64,000 bases of DNA from Adiantum capillus-veneris (taxonomy: Eukaryota > Streptophyta > Polypodiopsida > Polypodiales > Pteridaceae): positions 152,336,945-152,400,944 of the forward strand of contig CM043950.1 of the NCBI GenBank assembly GCA_014529385.2. The letters run 5' to 3'. Below, piece by piece: positions 1 through 10,558 of the stretch. The translations under genes were made by a program, and so were the position numbers. The notes under the pieces are model-generated. The model was not told the origin of the DNA. It did not search any database and saw only the letters and a list, made by a program, of their open reading frames with translations. Numbering within the stretch: the stretch's first letter is position 1; each line of letters opens with the position of its first letter.

Positions 1-590
1 TTTGTTTACCCAGTACAAAAATTCTTGGTGGTCTACAAAAAAACAAACTTGTTCGCAAGAGAAGGTATTGTCTAAACTTTGTGATGGCATATATCATTCC
101 TAGGCCTTCTCTTTCCGTAGTGATATAAATTTTCTCTGCACTGTTTAGTTGTCTACTAGAGTACAAAATGGAAAAATCCATTTTTTATATCCAGGTTGAG
201 CTAATATGCATCTACACTTCTCAAAGACTTTTTCCAAATGTGTTATGTGCTCACTCCTCAATTGAGAATGCATGCATAGATCATCCATGTATATTTCCAA
301 AAATTGCATGAGATACTCCTTGAATGCATGACTCATAAGCCTTTGAAAGCTGAAAAGTGCATTGGTCAAACTAAAGGGCATCACCCTATATGAAAATATG
401 CCCAACTCTATTGCAAAAGTTGTCTTATGTTGATCTTCTGGTTTTATGGTCAACTGGTTGTAGCTTGAGAACCCGTCTAAGAAACTATAAGCTTCTTTCC
501 CTACAACTCTCTTGATCACCTGATCTCTTATCAATAGGGGATAGTTGTCTTTGATGGTAGAAACATTTACCTGTTTGAGATTCACACAGA
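1..590 (-). pseudogene. Ty3/gypsy pol remnant (RT fused to RNase H by deletion)
   Basis: Minus-strand reading from 585 to 145 gives the palm of a Ty3/gypsy reverse transcriptase: a V-N-L-K-Q-V-N start, the S-F-L-D-G catalytic block, and a YMDD active site in F-L-E-I-Y-M-D-D. Past the stop near 147 the other frames read RNase H (R-Q-L-N-S-A-E-K, T-T-E-R-E-G-L, then F-F-V-D-H-Q after a frameshift). The thumb and connection are missing, so an internal deletion joins RT to RNase H. The upstream end of RT is cut at about 590, where the B1 LTR starts. The element would have copied its RNA into DNA; this copy is dead. It may belong to the same element as the integrase end at 20152-20655, but that is a guess. 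Confidence 0.85.
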
Positions 591-593
591 CCC

Positions 594-1444
594 TGTGGGA
601 CGGGTGTCTAACCTCACTCCCATCTTATTGCAGACATAGCGAGAACCACAAATATAATTTTCAATCCATGGGACAAAACTGAATCGACTAGTGCATAGAG
701 GCTACAAGAGGTTGTCAATCTCTTGGAAACAACAAAAAACTCGCATCCAACTCAAGCTACACTTAAATGATAGAAATCACCAAAAGCTAGTCGCTAACCT
801 AAAAACAAATCATAACCGTTGACATCCAGACATTACTAAACTTCTAGGATATTTTTATGAGACCTAAGCACATGTGCTTATGGTATCAAATCTAACTTTA
901 GGTTAAGTGCAAAAATCACAATTATTAACAGCAATGAGTTTTTGACCTAGTCATTTTTGACCTAGAATGCATCTAAATGCTTAGCAATGATGCCCCAATA
1001 CCCTGCTTATACTGATTTTATGAGTTTAAAGCTTAAATTCCTACTTATGATGAAATTAGGCCGTGGGTTGGCGACATCAAAAGATACGGATTACCATGAA
1101 ATGCTTACGTCAATGCATAGAGCTCTTACCTACGGTTGCAACGCAATAGACGACACTGCAATGTGACAATCGGGAAGGGAGTAGGAAGCGCAAGAAGGAG
1201 AGAAGTGAGCGCTGTTAGCTCACACTGTGTTTTATCTTAGCCAAGGTTTTTGTGGTCAAAACTAATAATCTGGGAACTCTAACTAAAGATAGGTGATACA
1301 ATCTAGAAGCTTGTAGCACTGGCTCATCAATTACACTGTTTATCTGGAAAGTAGGAGTTACAGCATTCCCAAATCATCAAAATAATAAGTGTTTTTACAA
1401 TAAAAGCTTCAAAAAATGTTATCTGAGTTAGCTTGCTGCTAACA
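594..1444 (-). repeat. 3' LTR of element B1 (minus-strand orientation)
   Basis: This interval is a diverged copy of 51476-52477: shared stretches include the sequence around 680-720 (tagaggctacaagaggttgt), the 950-1000 block and the 1180-1200 block. Read on the minus strand it starts TG at 1444, right after a purine tract, and ends CA at 594, right against a broken RT. This is the form of a 3' LTR. The other LTR of B1 was not found. Short ORFs inside it look like chance. Confidence 0.75.
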
Positions 1445-1459
1445 TTCTCCCCCTCCTCG
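1445..1459 (-). other. Polypurine tract of element B1
   Basis: On the minus strand the sequence is gaggagggggagaa directly followed by TG of the LTR. This is the expected plus-strand primer site of an LTR retrotransposon. The B2 relative has a matching tract at 52478-52490. Confidence 0.7.
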
Positions 1460-1483
1460 ACTGTGTCGTCCCTTGACACAGCT

Positions 1484-3302
1484 TCATGCATTGAAGTAGT
1501 CTTCAGGTTGACGGGTGGTGAGGCGGTCTTTAAGCGCATGTAGGGATTTTTCGTATTTGATGTGTCTTTCTTTGTTTGGAACTTGCAAAAACTGCATGGT
1601 GACTTTGTTTTTAAGTTCAATGGCTGAATAGCTAGCAAATCTTGATGTAAGGTTGCTGATCACTGGCCCAAATATCTTCATTCGCCATGTGAAGAAACCT
1701 GTAAATAATGCCTCTTCAAATGCCAACATATTGCTAGATGGTACAAACATACATCTGGCATAGAAGCCATAGAGGACTTCTTATGAAGGTTGTCCACTTA
1801 AATCATAACATAGACCTTTGTTACCTTCAAGGAAAGACATACATGGTGCTCTTGCTTGCTTAGGCTCATGAAAGCTTGAATGCAGGTGAGCAACATTCTA
1901 CAGATCTTATAAAGCATCGCACATGAGGTCATGGTGCTCGTTAGGATTTTTACCATGTATTCTTTAGTTATTGGTCCCTGCTCTAGAGCTAGTAGTTGTG
2001 GCCATGTCGGCCTCTTTTTCTTTAGTGCATTGTGTGCCTGCCATGTCCTTACCCTTGGTAGAGGACAGAATGTTGGGTCCTTTTGTAGGGATGCACATGC
2101 TCTTGTGAACAGAATGAGGTATCTAGAGTTGTTGTTCAACCAATTTTTTCTCCATTCTGGGTGGATATCATCTGAGCCAACTGCCTGTATATCTTTGTAA
2201 AGTTTTTCTTTAACCTATAGTAGCTCCACTTTTATCAATGGGTAGGGCAGTGATTACTGATGCCATTGAGCATTGATTTGGTTGGGAGTGAGCTGAGTTA
2301 CATTTATTGATGGAGAACTCTCAACTCCCAATCCATTGTTGCTTTCCTTTTAGCATCTGCTTCTTGGACCATCTACTCTTTCAGTGCATCTTCCTAGCTT
2401 TAGAAAGCTGGACCATTGGCACTTGCTCGGCTTTACTGATTGGTACTTGAAAATCTGACTCTCCTACAAGCCCTTTCAACGGTTTTGTTTCCATATCAGC
2501 AAAAGGGACTGAGGGTATGTCTATGGTTGGTTGTTCAGAGGTTCTTGCTTCATTCCGAGTTTTTGTTTGTCCCTCTCTTAGCAGCTGATTGTCTCTCTTC
2601 AATTCCTCTATTTCCTTGAGCAATTGCTCTTCTCTTTGGACCCGCATCAATGCAAGGTCTCGTCTTTGTGTTTGTTCTAGCTTCACCTCAAGCTCAAGGT
2701 CCTTGTTTATCTTTTCTAAAGTCTTGTAGACTTCATTTGTTCCCTTGAGTGAAGCTACAATTGGGTTTTCTCTTGTCTGTCTTAGAAATGCCGCTTGATC
2801 ATTGATCCACTACTCAAAGTACTACAAAGAAGCATTAGCTACATTGAGCTGCACTTGGATCTTTTATACTAATAGAGTAGTGGTTTAAATTTTACTGGTT
2901 ACTTCTATCAGTTGTTGATCTTTGTTTTTGCATGCATTGGATAACTTTGTAAAGAGCTCTCTCAGCTCTTCCATCTCTTTTTGTTGTTTCTCCTTTGCAA
3001 TCTGGTGTGTTGCTGCTTCATTTTTCAGCTTGTTGATCTGTCTTTGAAGATCTGCAATGATGTTCATTCTATCATCTAGCTCTTCTTGTAGAGAATCAAT
3101 GACTAGTTCTAGCTCCCTAGCCTTGGTACTATGGCTAAGTGTTGCCGTTTGCATCTTATCTGTCATCAGCTGCATTTGCTTTGCATATTCATTCACTTAC
3201 ATGATGACTTTATTAGTTTTTTTTCATTTTTTAGGCTTCACTTGGGGTTGTTTGGAAGTTTGGCTGTGTCGGTTTGTGGCTCTTTTCCTGGTGCAGTGGC
3301 TT
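1484..3302 (-). pseudogene. Element B1 coding region, C-terminal half, coiled-coil rich
   Basis: Broken minus-strand reading frames run towards the PPT. Between 3196 and 2885 and between 2686 and 2381 they encode long charged heptad-like helices (for example L-E-L-V-I-D-S-L-Q-E-E-L-D and R-E-E-Q-L-L-K-E-I-E-E-L), so coiled coils are predicted. 2139-1798 and 1750-1484 carry further fragments without a family match. The region continues at 15386 beyond the copia-1 insertion, since the reading resumes after the 5-bp target duplication. No RT, integrase or protease motif is present. A structural, gag-like or extra ORF of a gypsy-type element is the best guess; the function is unknown. Confidence 0.5.
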
Positions 3303-3307
3303 CTGGT
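3303..3307. repeat. Target-site duplication of copia-1, left copy (ctggt)
   Basis: The five bases before the 5' LTR are identical to the five after the 3' LTR at 15381-15385. This marks the insertion boundary of copia-1 within the B1 coding region. Confidence 0.95.
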
Positions 3308-3534
3308 TGTTACCATATACATGTGGTAGTGATGTGTGTGAACACACTAGGACCGCCGGGGCATTTTTTCCCTCTTTAGGAGGTTTTTTCCCTTGTGCAT
3401 TGTATATATACGCCCATCACTCTAGGGCTATCTATCTTTCCATTGCACACTAAGTAAAACACTCTCTATTGTGTGCCTTGAGCTTCCTTCGTCTTCTCCA
3501 AGCTGTGTGTTTCTCTGCAACCCTAATTCCAACA
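3308..3534 (+). repeat. 5' LTR of copia-1
   Basis: It starts TGTTACC and ends CCAACA, so the TG...CA termini are intact. It is nearly identical to 15154-15380. The promoter of the element should lie here: a TATATATA stretch near 3404-3411 is a plausible TATA box, but no start site can be read directly. Confidence 0.95.
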
Positions 3535-3536
3535 AT

Positions 3537-3548
3537 TGGTATCAGAGC
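3537..3548 (+). other. Primer-binding site of copia-1 (initiator tRNA-Met)
   Basis: TGGTATCAGAGC lies two bases after the 5' LTR and is complementary to the 3' end of plant initiator methionine tRNA, the usual primer of plant Ty1/copia elements. Confidence 0.95.
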
Positions 3549-3860
3549 ATGTCACGTCCTCCCGGGCTTAGTCGCCAGCTGCTCCAGCACACGCCTGCTC
3601 ACTTTCTACGATTTCAGTGAGCTTTGGCGAGCGTTCGCAGGTCGACAAAAAATTTGATTTGGGCTCATTTTGGCCTCCGTTTCCACTACAGGCAATACTG
3701 CACAGGCTATTTCGTCATTTTGTGCAGAATTTCTGTCAGTGCCGTTTTCTGCATAATAGGTGCCTTATAGTCTTCTACGGTTTGTGCTATATAGCACAGG
3801 TTGTTCCTGCTCCGTTTCTCCTATTTTCGGGCACTTTTCACATCAGGTGCAGCATTTACC

Positions 3861-5081
3861 ATGGCTGACAACAACAACACAGATGTGTTCAAGATGTTTG
3901 CTGCTGAGGACAGGTTGGATGGGGACAACTACTCTATGTGGGCTTATATGATGCAACATGTTCTTGTGTCAAAGGGTGTCTGGAACATTGTGCAGGGCAT
4001 TGATGTACGTCCTGGTTCTGAGGATGTAGGCGATGTTGAGGATGTTGCAGGTCTTACTGCAAGGATTGCAGCTGTTAGAGTTGTTTTGCCTATGGCAGAA
4101 CAAGCTCGTTGGGATGTTAAGGATGCGCAAGCTCATTCATTGATTGCATTGTCTGTGAAGCGCACCACTGTTCCTCACATCCGTTCAACAAAATCTGCAA
4201 AGCAGGCTTGGGATATTCTAGCAGGTCTTTATGCAAGCCGCAATGAGGCTAAAATTGCTTTGCTGGGTAAAGAGCTAGAGTCGAAGATTATGCATGAGGA
4301 AGATGATATGGACACTTTCCTTGCTAGTGTCAAGGATATCAATGAGCAACTCATTTCTACAGGTGAAGTCATTTCAGACAGTTCCCTAGTGCAGACTGTT
4401 CTTGATGCCTTACCAGATTCCTACCAGACTTTTGCTAGTACTTGGAGACTGATGACCCAAGGAAATCCTGAAGTTGTCAAGTTTGATGCATTATGCACAT
4501 TGCTGTTGCAAGAGTCACTTTCCAGAAAAAACAAGACTAGGAAGTGTGCAGTTGAACAGGCTTTTATTGCTTCTCAAAGAAAGGGTGGTAACAGCAATGC
4601 AACCACTTCTTATGGTTCTGCTGCGAGTGGCAAAAATTATGTTCCTAATGCTTTTGCTGGCAACACTTTGTCTGGCAATTCTGGTGATAAGGGCAAAAAG
4701 AAGATGTGTTGCCATTATTGTAAAGCCAATGATCACTTGATCAATTCGTGTCCTAAGTTGAAGGCCAAAGAGGCTAAGAAGAAAGAGGGTGGTTCCACTG
4801 CAAATGCTGGTTCCACTACAAATGCAGCCATTGTTGAGTCTTCTGCGAAAGGAGACTGTAATGCTGATGTTGATGCAGAATGGGCTTTTAACGCAGAGTG
4901 CACTTACAATCCTGTTGTCCATGATGCATGCTTGTCAGTTGCCATAGATTCACATGTGTGGTATTTCGACAATGGTGCTACAAAGCACATTACCTCACAT
5001 CATGAATTCTTTACCTCTCTCGAGTCTATCCCTCATGGGAATTCAATCACTTGTGCCAACAACGCCTCTTATCCAGTTTAG
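3861..5081 (+). pseudogene. copia-1 gag and protease region
   Basis: Start chosen at the ATG of 3861 (M-A-D-N-N-N), as the upstream in-frame ATG lies in leader sequence. The first ~250 residues form a copia capsid domain (D-G-D-N-Y-S-M-W, K-Q-A-W-D-I-L, then L-P-D-S-Y). A CX2CX4HX4C zinc knuckle (C-H-Y-C-K-A-N-D-H) follows near residue 285. The protease begins at W-Y-F-D-N-G-A-T: the usual D-S-G or D-T-G is D-N-G here. The frame ends at a TAG (5079) where CAG is likely ancestral; protease coding continues and meets a second CAG-to-TAG stop at 5180. Confidence 0.9.
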
Positions 5082-6262
5082 GGAGTTGGAAAGATTGTGC
5101 TCACTACTGCTAATGGCAGTTCCTTCACACTTGTTGATGCACTTTATGTACCTGGGATCAAGAAGAATCTCTTGTCTGTATAGGCACTTGCTAGACTTGG
5201 ACTTGTAGTCAAATTTGTGGATGATAGATGTACAGTTCATGATCTCAGTTTTGGTGATGAAATTGTTGCATATGGGCTTTTGTGCCATGGGCTGTATAAG
5301 CTCACTTTGTATGACAAGTGTGGACAAAATTTTGCAAATGCTGTTGCAGATTCAAGGGCTATTTCAGATGCAAAACTTTGGCATGCACGTTTTGTTCATC
5401 TGAATTTTGCCAGTTTGCTACGTTTGCAGAAATCTGATATGGTTGCTTCTTTGCCGCCTCTTGAAGCACCTGTCAAACATGTTTGTGAAGGTTGTATTTA
5501 TGGGTAAGATGCAGCGTTCTAAATTTCCAAAGGATGGTTCAGTTCGGGCCACATGTAGGTTGCAGCTAGTGCATAGTGATGTTTGTGGGCCCATGCAAAC
5601 TCCGTCCTTGGGCAATTACCTGTACTTCGTGACTTTCATTGATGACTACACCAGGCATGCATGGGTATTTCGGCTTAAAGCGAAGTACGAAGTTTTTATG
5701 TGCTTCAAACAATTTCTGGCTATGGTTGAAAATGTCTCGAAATGTACTATGGGAGCCCTCCGTTCCGATCGAGGGGGGGAGTATATGTCTCATGAATTTA
5801 ATGCATTTCTGGCTAGTCGTGGGATAAAACACCAATGTACAGTGCCTTATACACCTCAGCAAAATGGTGTTGCTGAGAGGAAAAACAGCTCACTGACGGA
5901 AATGGCACGATGTATGGTCAAAAGTCAAGCTTTGCCGCATTCTTTTTGGCTTGAGGCCATCATGTGTGCCACTTATGTACTTAACAGGTGTCCTAAGAAA
6001 GCTTTGCAGTCTATTACTCCATATGAAGCATGGCATGATAGAAAGCCTTCTATTGAGCACATGCGTGTTTTTGGCTGTGTGGCATATGCTTTGGTGCCAC
6101 AAGTGCAGCGCAGAAAATTGGATGATAAGGCTGTCAAATGTATTTTTGTTGGTTATAGTGCTGAAAGCAAAGGTTAAAGGTTGTATCATCCGCAAACAAA
6201 ACGTATTCTGGTTTCTCGGGATGTAGTGTTTGTGGAAGATTCTGTTCAGCCCTTGCTGTCAT
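5082..6262 (+). pseudogene. copia-1 protease end and integrase
   Basis: Reading continues through L-Y-V-P-G-I-K-K-N-L-L-S-V, a pre-integrase H-H-C-C zinc domain (L-W-H-A-R-F-V-H ... C-E-G-C), then a one-base frameshift near 5506. The integrase core in 5407-6177 keeps all three acidic residues: D in H-S-D-V-C-G-P, D in L-R-S-D-R-G-G-E-Y and E in Q-Q-N-G-V-A-E-R. The C-terminal part Y-E-A-W and F-V-G-Y is also seen. A TAA at 6174-6176 interrupts G-Y-R-L-Y-H-P. Coding is then cut at 6262 by LARD-A and resumes at 13510. Integrase would insert the cDNA into the genome. Confidence 0.9.
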
Positions 6263-6475
6263 TGACGGGTGCAAAGCGAACCCCGAACCCCTACGGCCTC
6301 TAAAACACCGGGGACCGAATGGCGCGCCTCGAGCCTGTCATGGTAAAGCAAACAGGGGGCACCACCTAGCTTCAGCGGCTAGGACACAAACAACACACCA
6401 CCATAACAAAGTTTTCATCCAAGAGAGATGGATGCTTGGGAGTAATGATGAAGAGGAAAGGGAATGAGATCAAGT

Positions 6476-6483
<8 letters not shown>

Positions 6484-6528
<45 letters not shown>
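6484..6528. repeat. (GA)n microsatellite in LARD-A LTR
   Basis: An uninterrupted run of about 22 GA units. The other LTR has a slightly shorter run at about 12146-12186, so the tract has changed length since insertion. Confidence 0.95.
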
Positions 6529-6531
<3 letters not shown>

Positions 6532-7810
6532 GGGAGGGGGTATAGCGGCTTAGTACTTAGGCACCACAAAAGGATGGCGAATCCGCACACCCTTCACACA
6601 TACACAAGCTCACTTCAAAACACAAGACTAGGTGGCGATTCCGCACACCTCACATGGGCAAAACATTGCAAGAAAACATACTCACAAAACCTCAAGCTTT
6701 ATTTAGAGAATTAGGCGATGAAATGGGGAGCATAGGGTAGGGGAATGAGAAGGGAGAGAGTGGTAGAGCACATGGCGGATAGGTGGGAGTTGATGGCGAA
6801 GACTCGCATGAGGATTATGGCCATCATCCTTCATTTAGTGCCCTTCATCTTCCATAGCCAAGGGTGTAGAGGTCATGCTCAAGACAAGCATGGTGATTGC
6901 GGTGATGGTGATGGTGATGGTGTGGGTGTGTGTGTGTGCACTAGGCACACACAGTGCATAGTGTGTTCTTTGGTGATGTTGTGTGTGTATTTAGTGTGAT
7001 GGTGACCCCTCTTTATATAGGGGAGGAGGGGGGAGGAATTCTAGAATTTAGAAATGAAGAAACCATTATCTACATAGGCCATGTGACTGTGGGCCCCACT
7101 TGTCTGGCTGTGTGTATATGTGCCAGAACAGCAGTCTCATGAGAGAGAGACTAAGAGAGAGAGAGATGGGTGAATGGAAAATGAGAGGTGACATGGAGAA
7201 TAAAGTAATTACAAGAGGGGAGAGAGGGGAGTGTGTTCAGAGGTGAATCTGTGTGCAGATGTGTGTGAACACAAGAAAAGTCAGGTAACCACTGGGTGGG
7301 GATGGGTCTGTGGGCACCTTTTTTAGTGAAACTAAGTGTGTGTGAGTGTGGGGGAGGTTATTTAGACAAGAGACATGGCGCCCTTTAGAGAGAGGGGGGG
7401 GTATTTGGGTCATGGGATATGATAGGAGAGAGAAAGAGGGGGTGGGGTATACTATTCTGGAAGATAGGGTAAGTTGCATGTGAGTTAGGGTGCATTATTG
7501 GTGAGTTATAATGCATTATTGGTGAGAGGTGGGGTAGCTTGAGGGGAGAGAGAAAGGAGAAAGGACAAGGGGAAGAGAGAGGGGGTTGACCCTTTTGAGT
7601 GGAGGAGAGGAAAAGGGACACCCGGCGGGGCAAGAGTGAAAAAAAAGGAGGCAAGGTGGGGATGGGCTACCCCGCAGGCATGAGGTGGCCTATTTTACCT
7701 TTCTTATATATTTACATAATCATACTTTATTTTTTTCTTACTTTTTTTCCAATGCTTTTTATCACTCCCTCCCTAAGACGGGGTTTTCATGGGGTGGGGA
7801 CGAGAGAAGA

Positions 7811-8138
7811 GGGATATGTTGAGATGTCGAGCTCTACACCTTGAGCTGGCATCCACTACGGGTCTTGGCCACTTACGGCATTTACTCACTGGCGCGTTAG
7901 GTGACCGACACGGAGGATCTCTGCCAGTGATTCTACAGCTGGACTACACTTATAGTGCCAGCCTAGTACGCTTCTAGCGAGTTCACACTTAGTGACCGCA
8001 TGTACATATGTGCTACTTTTCAGCTTTAGCACTTAGTCATTTTGTACTCTCTTTTCTGTGAAGAAGAAGAAGAAGCTTTCCATCTCTGTGTGCTTTGTGC
8101 TTGTCTTGTGTAGCTCTCTTGCATCCTCATTCTTTACA
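7811..8138. repeat. 328-bp block present in only one LARD-A LTR
   Basis: Aligning the two LTRs, sequence joins at ggg: the 6263 copy carries 328 extra bases between ggg at 7811 and ggg at 8139, whereas the 11933 copy passes straight from one side to the other at about 13470. A deletion between three-base direct repeats in the other LTR is the simplest reading; an insertion here is the alternative. Confidence 0.85.
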
Positions 8139-8174
8139 GGGTATGGGAGCTTGGCTTGTGAAAAGCCCCTATCA

Positions 8175-8190
8175 TTAGCCCTCCCCTTTT
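8175..8190 (-). other. Polypurine tract of LARD-A
   Basis: On the minus strand AAAAGGGGAGGGCTAA ends directly at the TG of the 3' LTR. Position and composition fit the plus-strand primer of reverse transcription. Confidence 0.85.
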
Positions 8191-8236
8191 GGCTAGAGGC
8201 ATTCATGTCTCTAGCTCTGTTTCTTCTTCCGCTTAG

Positions 8237-9610
8237 CTATAGGATCCGATATCGAGTTGCCTTCTGAACTAGCCATTCCATTTGGCCATTGGTGAGATTT
8301 CTGGGATATTCATGAAATTGCAACAGGTTCGGGTGATAGCTTGTTCCTTGGAATAGTGTCGGTTGATTAAATGGGAAGCCCATGGCTTCCAGAACTTTGT
8401 GCCAGTGTCCTCCTGGATCCCAAGTGAAAAATAGGATCATTGTCTGCAGTGTCCATGTATGGCCGCCTTGTTGGTGTGGTGAGCTCAAGTTGTCTTCAGA
8501 ATCCTGCTTACTGCCATGACTAGAAAAAACTGCAAGCATATCATGCTTCTTTTGGGTGTGCTTAAACATGTCAGCTTCCTTTACTGATGCTAATAGTAAG
8601 CCACCTACCTTGCGGCTTAAATACAAGGGTAAACCACTTACCTTTCTCCAAAGAGAGGATGCACTCTTTGTAAAAAAATGTACCAAATTGGGAATGAGGT
8701 CTTCATTCTTGCATTCTATCAGCCTTTTGTCTATCCATGGCTCCTTTGCTCTTATCTCCATGCTGATCTTCTCTCTATATGTTATAGTGGCTAGCCATAG
8801 CCATAGGTCCGATGCATCCCATGCAAATGCAATGCTGTGTTGTGGAGGAGTTTGGAACATCCTTAAAAGGTTGGCAACATATTGATCATCAAACTTACTA
8901 TGAACATCCTCACATAAACTGGAGGCATTACTCATCTCCAAGTTTATAACACCCTTCAGTAGACTAGAGGCATTACCCATCTCTAAGTCTATAACACTAC
9001 ACAATAAAGTCTTGCTCGGCTGCCAAGCCTCTGGAGCAATATCCAACTCCAAACCTTCAGTCATACTTACCTCTTCGTTATGGTCCTCATGTGAAATTGC
9101 CTTGATGCAAGATTCCTTTAGCTTGTTACACTCTCCTGGGTCCATGCTGGTGCACAGGCTTCCGTTTTCAAAGCCCTCCCCTTTGCTTGATATGTTGTCC
9201 ATCTTCTGCAAAGCCTTGCTAACAGGCTGGTTTTCCTCTTCTCTTGTATCTTTCATGACCTTTGCATTCCTCTTACTCTGACGAGGCCTAATCAACACTT
9301 TACACCTTCTTATCCTTACTGCCCAATGTTGTTGATTGATCGCTTTGGTGCCTATTTCATCCAAGGTTAAAGATGTACTCACATTTGTAACACAGTTTTC
9401 TTGACTTACCTCCCCCACCTGGGTAGCATCTTTTGATTCTTTAACCTCTTGTTCCACTGCTTCAGTTCTTTGAATAGTCTTCTTACTTAATCCTTCTTCT
9501 GTTACACTCATCTTGACCTCTTCTTCAAGACCAATGATACTTGGTGTGCGGGTACCAATTGGTGGTGGGCGTAGGATGATTGTAAGTGGTGATTGTGGTG
9601 GTGGTTGCAT
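8237..9610 (-). CDS. LARD-A downstream ORF, unknown protein (457 aa)
   Basis: Open for 457 codons and in frame with the gag ORF upstream; one TAG (9611-9613) separates them, so the two may once have formed a single protein of about 770 residues. The N-terminal third is proline-rich and then acidic and serine/lysine-rich. The C-terminal half has many tryptophans, including W-L-W-L near residue 265 and W-D-P-G-G-H-W near residue 395. No protease, RT or integrase motif occurs. A similar W-x-W-x and V-F-D-P-G pattern closes the LARD-B ORF, so this may be a shared domain. I do not recognise the family. Confidence 0.6.
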   Translation of the reverse strand: MQPPPQSPLTIILRPPPIGTRTPSIIGLEEEVKMSVTEEGLSKKTIQRTEAVEQEVKESKDATQVGEVSQENCVTNVSTSLTLDEIGTKAINQQHWAVRIRRCKVLIRPRQSKRNAKVMKDTREEENQPVSKALQKMDNISSKGEGFENGSLCTSMDPGECNKLKESCIKAISHEDHNEEVSMTEGLELDIAPEAWQPSKTLLCSVIDLEMGNASSLLKGVINLEMSNASSLCEDVHSKFDDQYVANLLRMFQTPPQHSIAFAWDASDLWLWLATITYREKISMEIRAKEPWIDKRLIECKNEDLIPNLVHFFTKSASSLWRKVSGLPLYLSRKVGGLLLASVKEADMFKHTQKKHDMLAVFSSHGSKQDSEDNLSSPHQQGGHTWTLQTMILFFTWDPGGHWHKVLEAMGFPFNQPTLFQGTSYHPNLLQFHEYPRNLTNGQMEWLVQKATRYRIL

Positions 9611-9616
9611 TGGTGA

Positions 9617-10558
9617 CTAGTGTCGAATTGGTGTGGCCAGTTGTGGTTGCACCGCTGGTGGTGTGATTTGAACAAGTGGGATTGGTTGCCTGAGTGGCGG
9701 AGGTCTTTCTCTTGGTGGAGAGATCTGATTCTGTCTCCCCCCTCTATTGAAATTATGCCTCCTCGGGTGTGGGCAGTAGTACATTTCATGGCCATCTTCC
9801 CCATAGTTGTAACAGTGGTACTCTGGGTTCTGCCTTCGTTTTCCTCTTCCTTGTTCTGGGTTCCTGCCAGGTGTATGCCCTTGCTGCACCAGATGCACAG
9901 ATAAACTCTCTAGCTGGGTGGTGATACGACTCAGCACGTCTTGCTCTTCTGATGCCTCATGCGGTTGGACTATATGATTGGTTGTTGCAGTCATTGGGGT
10001 TGGTTGTATCGAGCTTGTTTCCTTTGACTCGTTTACTCTTGCTTGCATGCGTAGCTTCTTGTCTTTAAGGCGGGCTACTTCGACTGCCAACTCATATGTT
10101 GCAGGAAACCTTCCCTTCACCTTCTCTCTAAGCGGCGACCATAGACCAGCAATGAAACGGTCCTTCTTTAGGAAATTAGGCGCTCCTTCACCTTCCTCCA
10201 GCGAGGCAACCCATCTCTCCCATAAGTCCACAAATTTGGACTCGTACGTGGCATACTCGAGCAAGCCTCCCTGCTTTAATTCTGTGAGTAATTGCCATAG
10301 CTTCTCCGAGGTTGTGCCTCCACCAAACCTCTTTACAAAAGTAGCCATTAACACATCCCATGCATTCTTGGTGGCCTGGGGCAATGCATTATACCAGGAC
10401 TTGGCCTCTACTCTCATCAGTAGAGGAAAAATTCTAAGTCGTGAAGCATCGTCATCTTTGTTGGAGACGATACAAGCAATGTCAAAATCATCCAAAAAGT
10501 CGGTGGTGAGATCCTCTCCCTTCTTTCCACTGAACGTGGGGAAGGAAACACTTGCCAT
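9617..10558 (-). CDS. LARD-A gag-like protein (Ty3-type capsid, 313 aa)
   Basis: The first ~190 residues match the retrotransposon gag fold of Ty3/gypsy elements: F-S-G-K at the start, S-W-Y-N-A-L-P, F-V-K-R-F, L-x-Y-x-x-x-F and F-I-A-G-L. A zinc knuckle follows near residue 248 but reads C-Y-N-Y-G-E-D-G-H, with tyrosine in place of the second cysteine, so zinc binding is probably lost. The tail is proline- and glutamine-rich. It would package element RNA into virus-like particles, possibly supplied with enzymes by another gypsy element. The start is the first ATG, close to the expected domain start. Confidence 0.8.
   Translation of the reverse strand: MASVSFPTFSGKKGEDLTTDFLDDFDIACIVSNKDDDASRLRIFPLLMRVEAKSWYNALPQATKNAWDVLMATFVKRFGGGTTSEKLWQLLTELKQGGLLEYATYESKFVDLWERWVASLEEGEGAPNFLKKDRFIAGLWSPLREKVKGRFPATYELAVEVARLKDKKLRMQARVNESKETSSIQPTPMTATTNHIVQPHEASEEQDVLSRITTQLESLSVHLVQQGHTPGRNPEQGRGKRRQNPEYHCYNYGEDGHEMYYCPHPRRHNFNRGGRQNQISPPRERPPPLRQPIPLVQITPPAVQPQLATPIRH

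Larger units (their letters stand above)
6263..8174 (-). repeat. 3' LTR of LARD-A (1,912 bp)
   Basis: Forward ends are tgacgggtgc and cccctatca. It matches 11933-13505 closely throughout except for an extra block at 7811-8138. It holds a (GA)n tract (about 6484-6528), a GA-rich purine stretch around 7140-7620 and a cluster of (TG)n around 6925-6945. The chance ORFs here, such as the proline/serine-rich minus frame at 7385-7654, are shared with the other LTR only because the DNA is repeated. Confidence 0.9.

Noticed and set aside
7237-7654. Pro/Ser-rich minus-strand ORFs, repeated at 12894-13311
   Set aside because: Conserved only because both are LTR copies; purine-rich composition explains them.
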